Assembly (NCBI RefSeq): GCF_013409935.1
Contig: NZ_JACCCO010000002.1
Span: 1,302,001-1,366,000, forward strand
Origin: Streptosporangium sandarakinum
GTDB lineage: Bacteria > Actinomycetota > Actinomycetes > Streptosporangiales > Streptosporangiaceae
DNA length: 64,000 nucleotides
Direction: 5' to 3'
Both the position numbers and the translations under genes were made by a program. The notes beneath the pieces are model-generated. The model did no database searches. It worked only from the letters and a program-made list of their open reading frames with translations, and had not been told where the DNA came from. Position 1 is the stretch's first letter, and each line of letters opens with the position of its first letter. Shown here piece by piece: positions 51,123 through 61,976 of this stretch.

Positions 51123-52310
51123 GTGAGCGGCGCCGCCGCCGAGATCCACGAGCGGATCGCGGAAGAGATCCGCGGACTGTCGGACGACCTGATCGGTCTG
51201 AGCCTGGACCTGCACGCCCACCCCGAACTGGCGATGAACGAGAAGTACGCGGCCGGGCGGCTGACCGACCTGCTGCGCGCGGACTTCGCGGTGGAGGAGG
51301 GGGTGGGCGGCCTGCCCACCGCGTTCCGGGGCACCGCGGGCGCCGGGTCGCCGGTGCTCGCCTTCCTCTGCGAGTACGACGCGCTGCCCGGCATCGGGCA
51401 CGGGTGCGGACACAACCTGATCGCGGCCGGCGGGGCCGGCGCGGCGATCGCGCTGCGCCGCGCCGCCCCGGAGCTGCCCGGCACGGTGTCCTGCATCGGC
51501 ACGCCGGGCGAGGAGGGCGCGGGCGGCAAGGTGCTGCTGCTGGAGGCCGGCGTGTTCGAAGGCGTGGACGCCGCGCTGATGTTCCATCCCGGCGACACGA
51601 CGATGCCGATCCGGCACGCCACCGCCACCCGCCAGCTCGTGCTGGAGTTCCACGGCGTGGCCGCGCACGCCGCCGCCAGCGCCCAGGACGGGCGCAGCGC
51701 GCTGGCCGCGATGATCCAGTTCTTCACCGGGGTGGACGCGCTGCGCCAGTTCGTGCCGGAGACCAGCCGCCTGCACGGGATCATCACGCACGGCGGCGAC
51801 GCGCCCAACGTGGTGCCCGCCTACACCCGCGCCGAGTTCATGGTCAGGGCCCTCACCGGTGACGTCGTGGACGACATCGTCGGCCGGGTCGAGGCGGTCG
51901 CCACCGCCGCCGCCACCGCGACCGGGACCACGGTCCGGATCAGCCGTGGACTCGGCTACGCCGAACGCAAGAACAACCACGTGATCGCCGGACTGGTCGC
52001 CGGGCACCTGCGCCGCCAGGGCGTGCCCGTCGAACAGCCGGTGCTGCGCGGCGGCACGGGCTCCTCCGACATCGGCAACGTCAGCCTGGTGCTGCCGACC
52101 GTCCACCCCTACCTCCAGGTGATGGACACGGGCACGCCGACCCACTCCGCCGCCATGACCGAGGCGGTCGCCCTGCCCCGGGCGCAGCAGGCCATGCTGC
52201 GGATGGCCACCGCGCTGGCCTGCGCCGGAGCCGACCTGCTCGCCGACCCCGAGCTGTTCGACGCCGCGCGGGCGGAGTTCGCCACCAGCGGCCCGGACCT
52301 GCCGTCATGA
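51123..52310 (+). CDS. M20 amidohydrolase, AbgB-like
   Basis: The 395-residue protein has LDLHAHPELAMNEKYAA, FLCEYDALPGIGHGCGHNLIAAGG, GTPGEEGAGGKVLLLEAG, and HGVAAHAAASAQDGRSALAAM, as in AbgB, the subunit of p-aminobenzoyl-glutamate hydrolase. GTG 51123 follows AAGGAGATCCCT. The next M20 gene overlaps the stop (ATGA). The gap 51025-51122 has only short CCGTACGGC repeats. Confidence 0.9.
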   Translation: MSGAAAEIHERIAEEIRGLSDDLIGLSLDLHAHPELAMNEKYAAGRLTDLLRADFAVEEGVGGLPTAFRGTAGAGSPVLAFLCEYDALPGIGHGCGHNLIAAGGAGAAIALRRAAPELPGTVSCIGTPGEEGAGGKVLLLEAGVFEGVDAALMFHPGDTTMPIRHATATRQLVLEFHGVAAHAAASAQDGRSALAAMIQFFTGVDALRQFVPETSRLHGIITHGGDAPNVVPAYTRAEFMVRALTGDVVDDIVGRVEAVATAAATATGTTVRISRGLGYAERKNNHVIAGLVAGHLRRQGVPVEQPVLRGGTGSSDIGNVSLVLPTVHPYLQVMDTGTPTHSAAMTEAVALPRAQQAMLRMATALACAGADLLADPELFDAARAEFATSGPDLPS

Positions 52311-53578
52311 CGCGCCCGTGGCCCCGCGACGTGACCGACGTGGTCGCCGTACGCCGTGACCTGCACGCCCACCCCGAACTCGGTTTCACCGAGATCCGCA
52401 CCGCCGCCAGAGTGGACACCGCGCTGCGCGACCTCGGCTGGGACGTCCGCTCCGGGCGGGAGGTGTTCGACGCGACCGGGCTGCCCGGCCTGCCGGAAGC
52501 GGCGGTGCTGGAACACGCGGCCGGTCGCGCGGCGGCCGAGGGCGTGCCGGAGGACCTGGTGACCCGGTTCTCCGGCGGCTGCACCGCCGTGGTCGCCGAC
52601 CTGCGCGGCGACCGGCCGGGACCGAGGGTCGCGCTGCGCTTCGACATGGACGCGCTGCCGATCACCGAGGCGTCCGCCGGCGACCACCCGCCGATCCGGC
52701 GGGGTTTCGCCTCCCGGCATCCGGGCGTGATGCACGCCTGCGGTCACGACGGACACGTCGCGATCGGCCTCGCCCTGGCCGCGGCCCTGTCCACGCGCGA
52801 CTTCCCCGGCACCGTGCGGCTGCTGTTCCAGCCCGCCGAGGAGGGGGTGCGCGGCGCCCAGCCCATGGTGGCGGCGGGCGTCTGCGCGGACGTGGACGTG
52901 CTGCTCGCCGTCCACCTCGGGTTCGGCCTGCCCAGCGGGCGGTTCGCCCCGGCGGCCACCGAGCTGATCGCCACGTCGAAGCACCTGGCCAGGTTCACCG
53001 GCCGCGAGGCGCACGCCGCCAAGGCTCCGGAGCAGGGGCGCAACGCGCTCCTCGCCGCCGCGACGGCCACGCTGAACCTGCACGCGCTGCCCCGCTTCGC
53101 CGGAGCGACCACGCGGATCAACGTCGGGCGGCTGCGGGGCGGGGTCGCGGCCAACGTGATCGCCGGCGAGGCCGAGTTGGCGTACGAGACGCGCGCGGAC
53201 TCGGCCGGCGTCGCGGACGAGCTGGCGCGGCGCGCCGAGATCGTGGTGCGCGCGGCCGCGGCGATGCACGAGGTCGACGTCGAGCTGACCCGCACCGGGC
53301 ACGCCACCGCGGCCACGACCGACCCGGCGGTCGCGGCGGCGCTGGCCTCCGCCGCCGAGGGGCTGGCCGAGGTGCGCGCCACCCATCCGCTCGGCGCGAG
53401 CGACGACGCGAGCCTGCTGATGCGGGCCGTACAGGAGTCGGGGGGCGTGGCGGGATACGCCATCGTCGGGTCGGACGGCCCCGGCCCTCCCCACTCCCCA
53501 CGGTTCGACGTGGACGAGGAGGTGCTGCCGGTGGCGGTGGCCTGGCTGGAGCGTGCCGTACGGGGAGGACAGTGGTGA
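52307..53578 (+). CDS. M20 amidohydrolase, AbgA-like
   Basis: The 423-residue protein has VRRDLHAHPELGFTEIRTAARVD, RFDMDALPI, HACGHDGHVAIGLALA, LFQPAEEGVRGAQPMV and a C-terminal His near GPPHSPRFDVDEE, as in AbgA and other N-acyl amino acid hydrolases. In E. coli AbgA and AbgB form a heterodimer that splits p-aminobenzoyl-glutamate; the tandem order suggests the same here. An insert at about residues 48-85 separates the second motif from the first. Confidence 0.9.
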   Translation: MTRPWPRDVTDVVAVRRDLHAHPELGFTEIRTAARVDTALRDLGWDVRSGREVFDATGLPGLPEAAVLEHAAGRAAAEGVPEDLVTRFSGGCTAVVADLRGDRPGPRVALRFDMDALPITEASAGDHPPIRRGFASRHPGVMHACGHDGHVAIGLALAAALSTRDFPGTVRLLFQPAEEGVRGAQPMVAAGVCADVDVLLAVHLGFGLPSGRFAPAATELIATSKHLARFTGREAHAAKAPEQGRNALLAAATATLNLHALPRFAGATTRINVGRLRGGVAANVIAGEAELAYETRADSAGVADELARRAEIVVRAAAAMHEVDVELTRTGHATAATTDPAVAAALASAAEGLAEVRATHPLGASDDASLLMRAVQESGGVAGYAIVGSDGPGPPHSPRFDVDEEVLPVAVAWLERAVRGGQW

Positions 53579-54690
53579 GCGGGACCTACACCGTCGTCGG
53601 CGGCGGGGCCATCGGCGGCACGATCGCCTTCCACCTGGCCGGAGCCGGTCATCGGGTGCTCATCGTCGACTCCGACGCCGCGCAGGTGGCGGCGGTGCGG
53701 GAACGGGGCCTGACCATCCGCCGCGCCGACGGCACCGAGCGGAACATGCGGATACCGGCCCGCACCCCGGACGAGGTGACGGAACCGCTGCGCGACGTGC
53801 TGCTCGCGGTGAAGGCGAACGCCACCGCGACGGCCGCGCGGTGGATCGCCCCCAGGCTGGCCGGGGACGGGTTCGTGGTGAGCCTGCAGAACGGCCTGTG
53901 CGAACCGGAGATCGCCGCGGCAGTGGGGGCCCGGCGGACCGTCTCCGCCTTCGTGAACCTGTTCGCCGACCTGGTCGAGCCGGGCGTGATCGCCGACGGC
54001 GGGCCCGGCGCGCTGGTGGTCGGCGAGCTCGACGGCACGGTCAGCCCGCGGGTGCGGCGGTTCGTCGCGGACCTGCAGGCGTGGGGCCCGGCGGTGGCGA
54101 GCGGGAACGTCGCCGGCTTCCTGTGGTCGAAGCTCGCCTACGGCGCGGTCGCCGCGGCCAGCGCGACCAGCGACGACCCGGTCGCCGACACCATCGAGCG
54201 GCATCCCGGGCTCACCGTCGCGCTGGCCCGGGAGGTCTACGCGGTCGCCGCGGCGCAGGGGGTCACGCCGGAGTCGTTCGACGCCTGGCGGGCGGACGCG
54301 TTCGCGAAGGACGCGCCGCCGGACCTCACGCGCGCCGCCCTGGCCGGGTTCTGCGCCTGGCTGCGCACGCAGCCGAAGACCAGGACCGGCATCTGGCGGG
54401 ACCTGGCGGTCCGGTGCCGCCCGACCGAGGTGCCGGCCCAGTACGGCCCGGTGCTGCGCCTGGCCGAGGACCACGGCCTGAGGTGCCCCGGGGTCGAGGC
54501 CGTGCTCCGGCTGATCGGCGAACTGGAGACCGGCCGACGGCCGATGTCCCGGGACAACCCGGCCGAACTCGAACGCGCGGTCCTCGGCGGGGACCCCGGC
54601 ACGGCCCCCGGCGGGAACGCCGGCGCGGCCCTTGGCGGGAACCCCGGCGAGGTTCACCGCGGGAACCCCAGCGAGGAAAGGGACACCTGA
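53575..54690 (+). CDS. Ketopantoate reductase-family (ApbA/PanE-like) protein
   Basis: The 371-residue protein has the NADP motif YTVVGGGAIGGTIAFHLAGAG, LLAVKANATATAARWI, VSLQNGLCEPEIA and a helical C-terminal domain with LWSKLAYGAVAAASA, as in PanE relatives. GTG 53575 overlaps the preceding stop (GTGA). The last 35 residues are a collagen-like tail, GGDPGTAPGGNAG and GGNPGEVHRGNPSE, made of a 10-12 residue repeat. It probably reduces an alpha-keto acid formed in the pathway; pantothenate synthesis is less likely here. Confidence 0.85.
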   Translation: MSGTYTVVGGGAIGGTIAFHLAGAGHRVLIVDSDAAQVAAVRERGLTIRRADGTERNMRIPARTPDEVTEPLRDVLLAVKANATATAARWIAPRLAGDGFVVSLQNGLCEPEIAAAVGARRTVSAFVNLFADLVEPGVIADGGPGALVVGELDGTVSPRVRRFVADLQAWGPAVASGNVAGFLWSKLAYGAVAAASATSDDPVADTIERHPGLTVALAREVYAVAAAQGVTPESFDAWRADAFAKDAPPDLTRAALAGFCAWLRTQPKTRTGIWRDLAVRCRPTEVPAQYGPVLRLAEDHGLRCPGVEAVLRLIGELETGRRPMSRDNPAELERAVLGGDPGTAPGGNAGAALGGNPGEVHRGNPSEERDT

Positions 54691-55484
54691 TGTCACGTCA
54701 CGTACTGATCACCGGAGTCGCGGGCGGCCTCGGCGGTGCCATCGCCGAGCGGTTCGCCGCGGCCGGCGACCGGATCACCGGGGTGGACACCCGGGAGGAG
54801 CCGCTGCGCGAGCGGCTCGACGCGATCGCGGCGGCGCACGGCGTCGCCACGGACGCCGTCACGGCGGATCTGAGCGGCCCCGACGCGGGAGAGGTGGTCG
54901 GTCGGGCGTGGCGGCGGTCCGGCCCGGTGGACGTGCTGGTGAACGCGGCGGGCATCTGGCCCGCGACCCCGCTGCTGGAGATGACCGCGCCGATGTGGGA
55001 TCACGTGCTGGGCATCAACACCCGCGCTCCCATGCTGACCACGGTGGCGCTGGCCCGGCTGGCCGTGGCCGAGGGCCGCCCGGCGAGCGTGGTGAACCTG
55101 GCCTCGGGCGCGGCGATCCGGGCCAGGCCGGGCGCGGCGCACTACTCGACGTCCAAGGCCGCGCTGGAGATGCTCACCCGCTCCTGCGCGGTCGAGCTCG
55201 GCGCCGCGGGGATCCGGGTGAACGCCGTGTCGCCCGGGTTCGTGGCCGGCAGCAGCCAGGAGGTCAACCCGATCACCGAGGAGTACGCGGCGGCGGTCTC
55301 CGGCAACCCGCTCGGCCGGATCGGGCAGCCGGACGACGTGGCCGCCGCGGTGTTCTTCCTCGCCTCACCCGAGGCCGCCTGGACCACCGGCGCGGTGCTG
55401 CGGGTGGACGGCGGCTCGTCGGCGGGCAACCCCGCGCTGCCGGTCCACTGGACGGAGCCCACCTCGGTGCAGTCACCACGGTGA
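54690..55484 (+). CDS. SDR-family oxidoreductase
   Basis: The 264-residue protein has TGVAGGLGGAIAERFAAAG, NAAGIW, Ser in NLASGAAI and Tyr-Lys in AAHYSTSKAALEM, with the C-terminal TGAVLRVDGGSSAG. Such SDRs are 3-oxoacyl or alcohol dehydrogenases; the substrate is not predictable. ATG 54690 overlaps the upstream stop (TGATG). It is the last gene of the operon that begins with the MHS transporter. Confidence 0.92.
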   Translation: MSRHVLITGVAGGLGGAIAERFAAAGDRITGVDTREEPLRERLDAIAAAHGVATDAVTADLSGPDAGEVVGRAWRRSGPVDVLVNAAGIWPATPLLEMTAPMWDHVLGINTRAPMLTTVALARLAVAEGRPASVVNLASGAAIRARPGAAHYSTSKAALEMLTRSCAVELGAAGIRVNAVSPGFVAGSSQEVNPITEEYAAAVSGNPLGRIGQPDDVAAAVFFLASPEAAWTTGAVLRVDGGSSAGNPALPVHWTEPTSVQSPR

Positions 55485-55605
55485 CCCGCCGCCTCCTCCT
55501 CGGTGCCGGGGACCGGGCCCGCCGGTGACGGCACGCCCGCGTACGGGCTCCGCCGCCGGGAGCGCGCCCGCGGCGTCGCACAGGGGCCTGTGAGAGTGTG
55601 GGTTC

Positions 55606-57612
55606 ATGAACAGGCTCGCCGGTGAGACCTCTCCGTACCTGCTGCAGCACGCGGACAACCCCGTCGAATGGCGGCCCTGGGGGCAGGAGGCGTTCGACGA
55701 GGCCCGGCGCAGGGGCGTGCCCCTGCTGATCAGCGTCGGCTACTCCGCCTGCCACTGGTGCCACGTCATGGCGCACGAGTCCTTCGAGGACGAGGGCACC
55801 GCCGCGCTGATGAACGAGCACTTCGTCAACGTCAAGGTCGACCGGGAGGAACGCCCGGACGTGGACGCGGTCTACATGACCGCGACCCAGGCCATGACCG
55901 GTCAGGGCGGGTGGCCGATGACGGTCTTCGCCACGCCGGACGGGCACCCCTTCTACGCGGGCACGTACTTCCCGCGGCCCCACTTCCAGCGGCTGCTGAC
56001 CGGGGTGGCGAATGCCTGGGCCCGCGACCGCGAGGCGGTGCTGGACCAGGGCTCGAAGATCGTCCAGGCGCTGAACGAGCAGGCGGCGCTGCCGTCGGGC
56101 CCGGTGCCGGACCGCGACACGCTGGACCGGGCCGTACGGAGCCTGCGGCGGTCCTTCGACCCCGACCGCGGCGGGTTCGGCGGGGCGCCGAAGTTCCCGC
56201 CGTCGATGGTCCTGGAGTTCCTGCTGCGCTACGCCGCCGCCTCCCCGTCCGCGGCGGCCCCGGAGGGCGACCGGAGCGCCGTGGGCGAGGCGACGGCCAT
56301 GGCTGAGCGGACCCTGGAGGCGATGGCGCGGGGCGGCATCTACGACCAGCTCCGCGGCGGTTTCGCCCGCTACAGCGTGGACGCCGGCTGGGTGGTGCCG
56401 CACTTCGAGAAGATGCTCTACGACAACGCCCTGCTGCTGCGGGTCTACACGCACTGGTGGCGCTCCACCGGGTCGGTGCTCGCCCGGCGGGTGGCGCTGG
56501 AGACCGCCGACTGGCTGCTGGCCGAGATGCGCACCCCCGAGGGCGGCTTCGCCTCGGCACTGGACGCCGACAGCGAGGGCGTGGAGGGGAAGTTCTACGT
56601 CTGGACGCCCGAGGAGATCGTCGAGGTCCTGGGTGAGGACGACGGCGCCTGGGCCGTCTCGCTGTTCGAGGTGACCGGCACGTTCGAACACGGCACCTCG
56701 GTGCTGCAGCTTCCGGAGGACCCCGACGACCCCGAGCGGTTCGCCCGGGTCCGCGCCGCCCTGCTGGCCGCCCGGTCCGTGCGGGTACGGCCCGGCCGCG
56801 ACGACAAGGTGGTGGCCGCCTGGAACGGCCTGGCGATCGCCGCCCTCGCCGAGACCGGGGCGCTGTTCGACCGGCCCGACCTGGTGGAGGCGGCGCGGGC
56901 GGCGGCCACGCTGCTCGACGAGGTGCACGTCGACGGCGGCCGGCTGCTGCGCACGTCGCTCGGCGGCCGGGCCGGCACCGGCGCCGGCGTCCTTGAGGAC
57001 TACGCCGACCTGGCCGAGGGCCTGCTCGCGCTGTACGGCGTGACCGGCGAGACCCGCTGGTTCCGGCTGGCCGGGACGCTGCTGGACAGCGCGCTCGACC
57101 GGTTCTCCGACGGCGCCGGCGGGTTCTTCGACACCGCCGACGACGCCGAACGGCTGTTCCAGCGCCCGCAGGACCCCACCGACAACGCGACCCCGTCGGG
57201 ATGGTTCGCCGCGGCGGGCGCGCTGCTGTCGTACGCGGCCCTGACCGGCTCGGCCCGGCACCGGGAGGCCGCGGAGGCGGCCCTGGGCACGGTGAGCGTC
57301 CTGGCCGACCGGCACGCCCGGTTCGCCGGGTGGGGCCTGGCGGTGGCCCAGGCGGCCGTCTCCGGGCCCGTCGAGGTCGCGGTCGTGGGCCCGGCCGGCG
57401 ACGCGGCGACCGCCGCGCTGCACCGCGCGGCCCTGATGTCGCCCGCCCCGGGCATGGTCGTGGCCCTCGGCGAGCCCGGCGCGGCCGATGTCCCCCTCCT
57501 GGAAGGGCGGGGTCCGGTGGACGGCGTCCCGGCGGCCTACGTGTGCCGCGGGTTCACCTGCCGGATGCCCGTCACCACCCCGGAGGCGCTCCGGGCCGAG
57601 CTGACCGCCTGA
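55606..57612 (+). CDS. DUF255 thioredoxin-domain protein (YyaL/SPATA20-like)
   Basis: The 668-residue protein has the full YyaL form: N-terminal thioredoxin-like domain ([68 protein letters not shown]), then an (alpha/alpha)6 barrel ([44 protein letters not shown]). The CxxC is within ACHWCH. A role for the family is not firmly known. Stands alone. The gap 57613-57714 holds a terminator hairpin and faces the penicillin-binding protein gene. Confidence 0.93.
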   Translation: MNRLAGETSPYLLQHADNPVEWRPWGQEAFDEARRRGVPLLISVGYSACHWCHVMAHESFEDEGTAALMNEHFVNVKVDREERPDVDAVYMTATQAMTGQGGWPMTVFATPDGHPFYAGTYFPRPHFQRLLTGVANAWARDREAVLDQGSKIVQALNEQAALPSGPVPDRDTLDRAVRSLRRSFDPDRGGFGGAPKFPPSMVLEFLLRYAAASPSAAAPEGDRSAVGEATAMAERTLEAMARGGIYDQLRGGFARYSVDAGWVVPHFEKMLYDNALLLRVYTHWWRSTGSVLARRVALETADWLLAEMRTPEGGFASALDADSEGVEGKFYVWTPEEIVEVLGEDDGAWAVSLFEVTGTFEHGTSVLQLPEDPDDPERFARVRAALLAARSVRVRPGRDDKVVAAWNGLAIAALAETGALFDRPDLVEAARAAATLLDEVHVDGGRLLRTSLGGRAGTGAGVLEDYADLAEGLLALYGVTGETRWFRLAGTLLDSALDRFSDGAGGFFDTADDAERLFQRPQDPTDNATPSGWFAAAGALLSYAALTGSARHREAAEAALGTVSVLADRHARFAGWGLAVAQAAVSGPVEVAVVGPAGDAATAALHRAALMSPAPGMVVALGEPGAADVPLLEGRGPVDGVPAAYVCRGFTCRMPVTTPEALRAELTA

Positions 57613-57624
57613 CCCGCGGCGGCG

Positions 57625-57655
57625 CGACCCGGGAACCGGCCGCCCGGCCGGGTCG
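57625..57655. terminator. Hairpin between convergent genes
   Basis: CGACCCGG-N15-CCGGGTCG (8 bp arms) lies between the stops of the DUF255 and penicillin-binding protein genes and can serve both. Confidence 0.5.
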
Positions 57656-57714
57656 GCGCGCGGCCGTGAACCGTTTCGCGCCGAGGCCGCCGACCGGGGC
57701 GGGCGGCGGCCCGG

Positions 57715-59910
57715 TCAGCCGACGGGGAGCCGCTGGGCGGGTCCCTCCCGCTGGGCGGGGTCCTGGGTGCGGGGGTCGCTGCCGCCGGTCCCATCGCCGA
57801 AGTCCTGGCCGGGGCCGCCGCCGTCGTCCACGCGGCCCTGGGGGCCGTTCTGCGGGCCCGTGCCGTCGCCCTGGCCGTCACCGGTGCCGTCGTTCCCGGG
57901 GCCGGTCCCCTGGTCCCCGGGCTCGGGGGACGAGGCGCCGTCGTCGAACGGCGGGGTGGCCGGGGCGTCGCGGAAGCCGCCGTCGCCGTAGCCGTCGTCG
58001 GGCGGGCCGGAGGGGTAGTCGCCGTCGTAGCCGTAGGGGTCGTAGCCGTAGTCGGACGGCTCGGGGAACTCCTTGACCGGCTTGCCCTTCATCGCCTCGG
58101 CCATGAAGGCCCGCCAGACCTGCGCGGGGTAGCTTCCGCCGTACTGGACGGCGCCGTTGATGACCACCGGCTTGTGGTCGTCGCGGAACATGTCCACCGC
58201 GGTCGCGAGCTGCGGGGTGAAGCCGGCGAACCACACCGACACCGAGCCGTCGGTGGTGCCGGTCTTGCCGGCCACCGGCCGGTCGTAGAGGCGGGCGGCC
58301 GAGCCGGTGCCGCCCTCGACGACCTGGGTGAGCGCGTAGGTGGCGTCGGCGGCGGTCTGCTCGCCGAAGGCCCGCCTGCCCTTGGCGTCGAACTTCGTGA
58401 CCTTGCCCGTGGCGTCGGTCACCGACCGGATCACGTGTGCGTCGCGGTGGACGCCGCCCGCGGCGAACGTCGCGAAGCCCGAGGCGTTCTGCACCGCGCT
58501 CACCGACGCCACGCCCAGCGGGAGCGTGGCCGCGCCGCGGTGCGGGGCGAGCTGCTCGGCGGGGATGCCCGCGGCCCTGGCGGCCTTGACGACCTTGTCC
58601 AGGCCGACCTTCTGCCCGAGGTCGACGAAGGCGGTGTTCACCGAGTTCCTGGTGGCGGTGACGAGGTCGATCTGGCCGTAGGAGGTGCCGCCGGAGTTGG
58701 GAATGGGGTGGTCGGGGGCGGAGGCGACCGTCATCGGCGAGTTGCCGTTCACCCGCGTGCCGAGGTCCAGGCCGTTCTCCAGCGCGGCGGCCAGCGTGTA
58801 CGCCTTGAACGTCGAGCCGGCCTGCACCTTGGCGGAGAAGGAGTTGTCGAACTTGTTGGCGTCGTAGTCGCGCCCGCCGTAGAAGGCGACGACCTCGCCG
58901 GTGCCGGGGTCGACGGCGGCCAGGCCGGTGTTGACCTTCTTGGCGGAGCCGTCGGGCATGACGGAGGTGACGGCCCGCTCGGCCGCCGCCATGAGGTTCT
59001 TGTCGAAGGTCGAGACGATCTTCAGGCCGCCCTGGTTGACGGCCTCGTCGGTGTATCCCCGGCGTTTGAGCTCGGCGGCCACCTGGTCGAGCATGTAGCC
59101 CTGCTGGCCCTTGAGGGAGAAGACCGGGCGGGGCTTCTTGAGGGTCGGGAAGGTGGTGGTGGCGGCCTGCTGGGGCGTCAGCGCGCCGATCTGCACCATG
59201 CCGTCGACCACCGACCGCCAGCGCGTCCGGGCGGCGTCGAGATCGGCGCCGTGCGGGTCGGCGAACCGGGACGGCTGCTGGATCACCGCGGCGAGGTAGG
59301 CGCCCTCGGCGACGTCGAGCTTGCCGACGTCCTTGCCGAAGTACGCCTGGGCCGCGGCCTGGACGCCGTCGGCGCCCCGGCCGAAGTAGATCGTGTTGAG
59401 GTACTGCTCCAGCACCCAGTCCTTGGGCTTGGACTGGTCGACCTTCAAGGAGATCATGACCTCCTTGAGCTTGCGGATTATGGAACGTTCCTGGCTGAGG
59501 CCGCTGTAGTAGTTGCGGACCATCTGCTGGGTGATCGTCGAGCCGCCCTGGAGCTGCCGGCCGGTGACCGTGGACCACATGGCGCGGAAGGTGCCCTTGA
59601 GCGAGACGCCCTTGTCGTCATAGAAGGAGCGGTTCTCGGCGGCGATGACGGCGTTCCTGACGCTCTCCGGCACCTCGGACAGGGGCACGCTGCGGCGGTT
59701 CACCCCCTGCTTGGCCAGCACGGTCTTACCGTCGCGGTAGTAGATCACCGAGCCTTGCGCGGTGGCCTTCGGCTGCGTGCTGTCCGGGATGGGGGTCATC
59801 GCCCACACCACCCCGAGAACGCCCACCGACAAGACGACCACGACGCCGAAGGCGATCAGCGCCAGCCGCAGGAACCGCCGTCCCGGCCCTCTCTTCCCGC
59901 CCTCTCGCAC
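57715..59910 (-). CDS. Class A penicillin-binding protein
   Basis: The 731-residue bifunctional wall synthase has a membrane helix at about residues 15-37, a GT51 transglycosylase domain (AAENRSFYDDKGVSLKG, GGSTITQQMVRNYYSG, RKLKEVMISLKVDQS) and a transpeptidase domain with GSTFKAYTLA (nucleophile Ser), SVN in TRNSVNTAFVD, and KTGTTDGSVSVWF. It polymerises and crosslinks peptidoglycan. The last 120 residues form a disordered tail rich in Gly, Asp, Pro and Tyr (DYGYDPYGYDGDYPSGPP). GTG 59910 is used. Possible substrate of the Ser/Thr kinases, which is only a guess. Confidence 0.95.
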   Translation of the reverse strand: MREGGKRGPGRRFLRLALIAFGVVVVLSVGVLGVVWAMTPIPDSTQPKATAQGSVIYYRDGKTVLAKQGVNRRSVPLSEVPESVRNAVIAAENRSFYDDKGVSLKGTFRAMWSTVTGRQLQGGSTITQQMVRNYYSGLSQERSIIRKLKEVMISLKVDQSKPKDWVLEQYLNTIYFGRGADGVQAAAQAYFGKDVGKLDVAEGAYLAAVIQQPSRFADPHGADLDAARTRWRSVVDGMVQIGALTPQQAATTTFPTLKKPRPVFSLKGQQGYMLDQVAAELKRRGYTDEAVNQGGLKIVSTFDKNLMAAAERAVTSVMPDGSAKKVNTGLAAVDPGTGEVVAFYGGRDYDANKFDNSFSAKVQAGSTFKAYTLAAALENGLDLGTRVNGNSPMTVASAPDHPIPNSGGTSYGQIDLVTATRNSVNTAFVDLGQKVGLDKVVKAARAAGIPAEQLAPHRGAATLPLGVASVSAVQNASGFATFAAGGVHRDAHVIRSVTDATGKVTKFDAKGRRAFGEQTAADATYALTQVVEGGTGSAARLYDRPVAGKTGTTDGSVSVWFAGFTPQLATAVDMFRDDHKPVVINGAVQYGGSYPAQVWRAFMAEAMKGKPVKEFPEPSDYGYDPYGYDGDYPSGPPDDGYGDGGFRDAPATPPFDDGASSPEPGDQGTGPGNDGTGDGQGDGTGPQNGPQGRVDDGGGPGQDFGDGTGGSDPRTQDPAQREGPAQRLPVG

Positions 59911-60014
59911 GCGGCAACCCCCATCCCCTGGCGCGGCCGACCCCCCGTCAGCTGCGCGAACCGTAAGGGTAAACGATGCATAACGGTGGCTGAACCCTGC
60001 TTGGGATGGTACGG

Positions 60015-60494
60015 CTAGCTCTTGACCTGGCGCGGCACATCGGCCACCAAAGGAAGGACCCGGTATGGCACGGGAGTGGCCAAGGCGATCACCGAGGAGG
60101 TCCTGACCACCCCCCGGACGTCAACGATCACGTCAATGACCCGCTGGAGATCCGCATTGCTGCGCGCCACGACCCGGCAGAGCATGTCGTCCCCGCCGGT
60201 GATCGTGTGCACCTCCAGCACCTCGGGGATGGCGGCGAGCTGGTCGACCACCGGGTCGTGCCCGCCGAACTGGCGGATCTGCAGGGTGACGAACGCGGTG
60301 ACGTCGTAGCCGAGCGCCGCGGGCGACACGTCGGGCCCGAACCCGGTGATCACTCCCCGGGCGGACAGCCGGTCGAGGCGGGCCTGCACGGTGCCCCGGG
60401 CCACGCCCAGCCGCCGGGAGCACTCCAGCACCCCGAGCCTCGGCTCCCTGGTGAGCAGGGCGATGAGCCGGGCGTCGAGCTGATCGATCGTCAT
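60015..60494 (-). CDS. Lrp/AsnC family regulator
   Basis: The 159-residue protein has the AsnC HTH (LDARLIALLTREPRLGVLECSRRLGVARGTVQARLDRLSARGVI in two halves) and a RAM domain (YDVTAFVTLQIRQFGG, VHTITGGDDMLCRVVARS). It runs divergent from the 4-hydroxyphenylpyruvate dioxygenase gene, so it probably responds to tyrosine or a related acid. ATG 60494 is preferred; ATG 60536 is in frame, but that region holds promoter-like sequence and a direct repeat. Confidence 0.92.
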   Translation of the reverse strand: MTIDQLDARLIALLTREPRLGVLECSRRLGVARGTVQARLDRLSARGVITGFGPDVSPAALGYDVTAFVTLQIRQFGGHDPVVDQLAAIPEVLEVHTITGGDDMLCRVVARSNADLQRVIDVIVDVRGVVRTSSVIALATPVPYRVLPLVADVPRQVKS

Positions 60495-60545
60495 GATGTC
60501 CAGATACTCCCTGGAGGCGTGAGGCTGAATAGGCATATTGTCCAG
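60491..60545. promoter_or_regulatory. Direct repeats CTGGACA in the lrp-hppD gap
   Basis: CATGATGTCCAG (60492-60503) and CATATTGTCCAG (60534-60545) are near copies in the same orientation, 42 bp apart (four helical turns). Such phased repeats suit an Lrp-type octamer that controls both genes. Confidence 0.5.
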
Positions 60546-60557
60546 TAATTCACGTAA

Positions 60558-61706
<1,149 letters not shown>

Positions 61707-61715
61707 CGCCGCCCG

Positions 61716-61755
61716 CGCGGCCCTTCCGGGCGCTCCGCGGCCCGGAAGGGCCGCG
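61716..61755 (+). terminator. Strong terminator after hppD
   Basis: CGCGGCCCTTCCGGG-N10-CCCGGAAGGGCCGCG is a perfect 15-bp inverted repeat, 9 nt past the stop. A third copy of CCGGAAGGGCCGCGTTCCC follows at 61767. Confidence 0.8.
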
Positions 61756-61976
61756 TTCCCCTCCCCCCGGAAGGGCCGCGTTCCCCCGAAGCCCGAAGAT
61801 CCCCTTCCGGTCCGCGCCCCGGGCTGTCCGGAGGCCGCGGCACGAACAGGCCATCCGCGACACAACCCCACGGACACCCCGGGCCCGCACCCCATTACCG
61901 TGGGTAGCACCCGCCCGTCACGTAGTCTGCGTGCGGTGCCCGGCGCGGTCCGGGCCCGGAAGGGGGACTCACGGGC

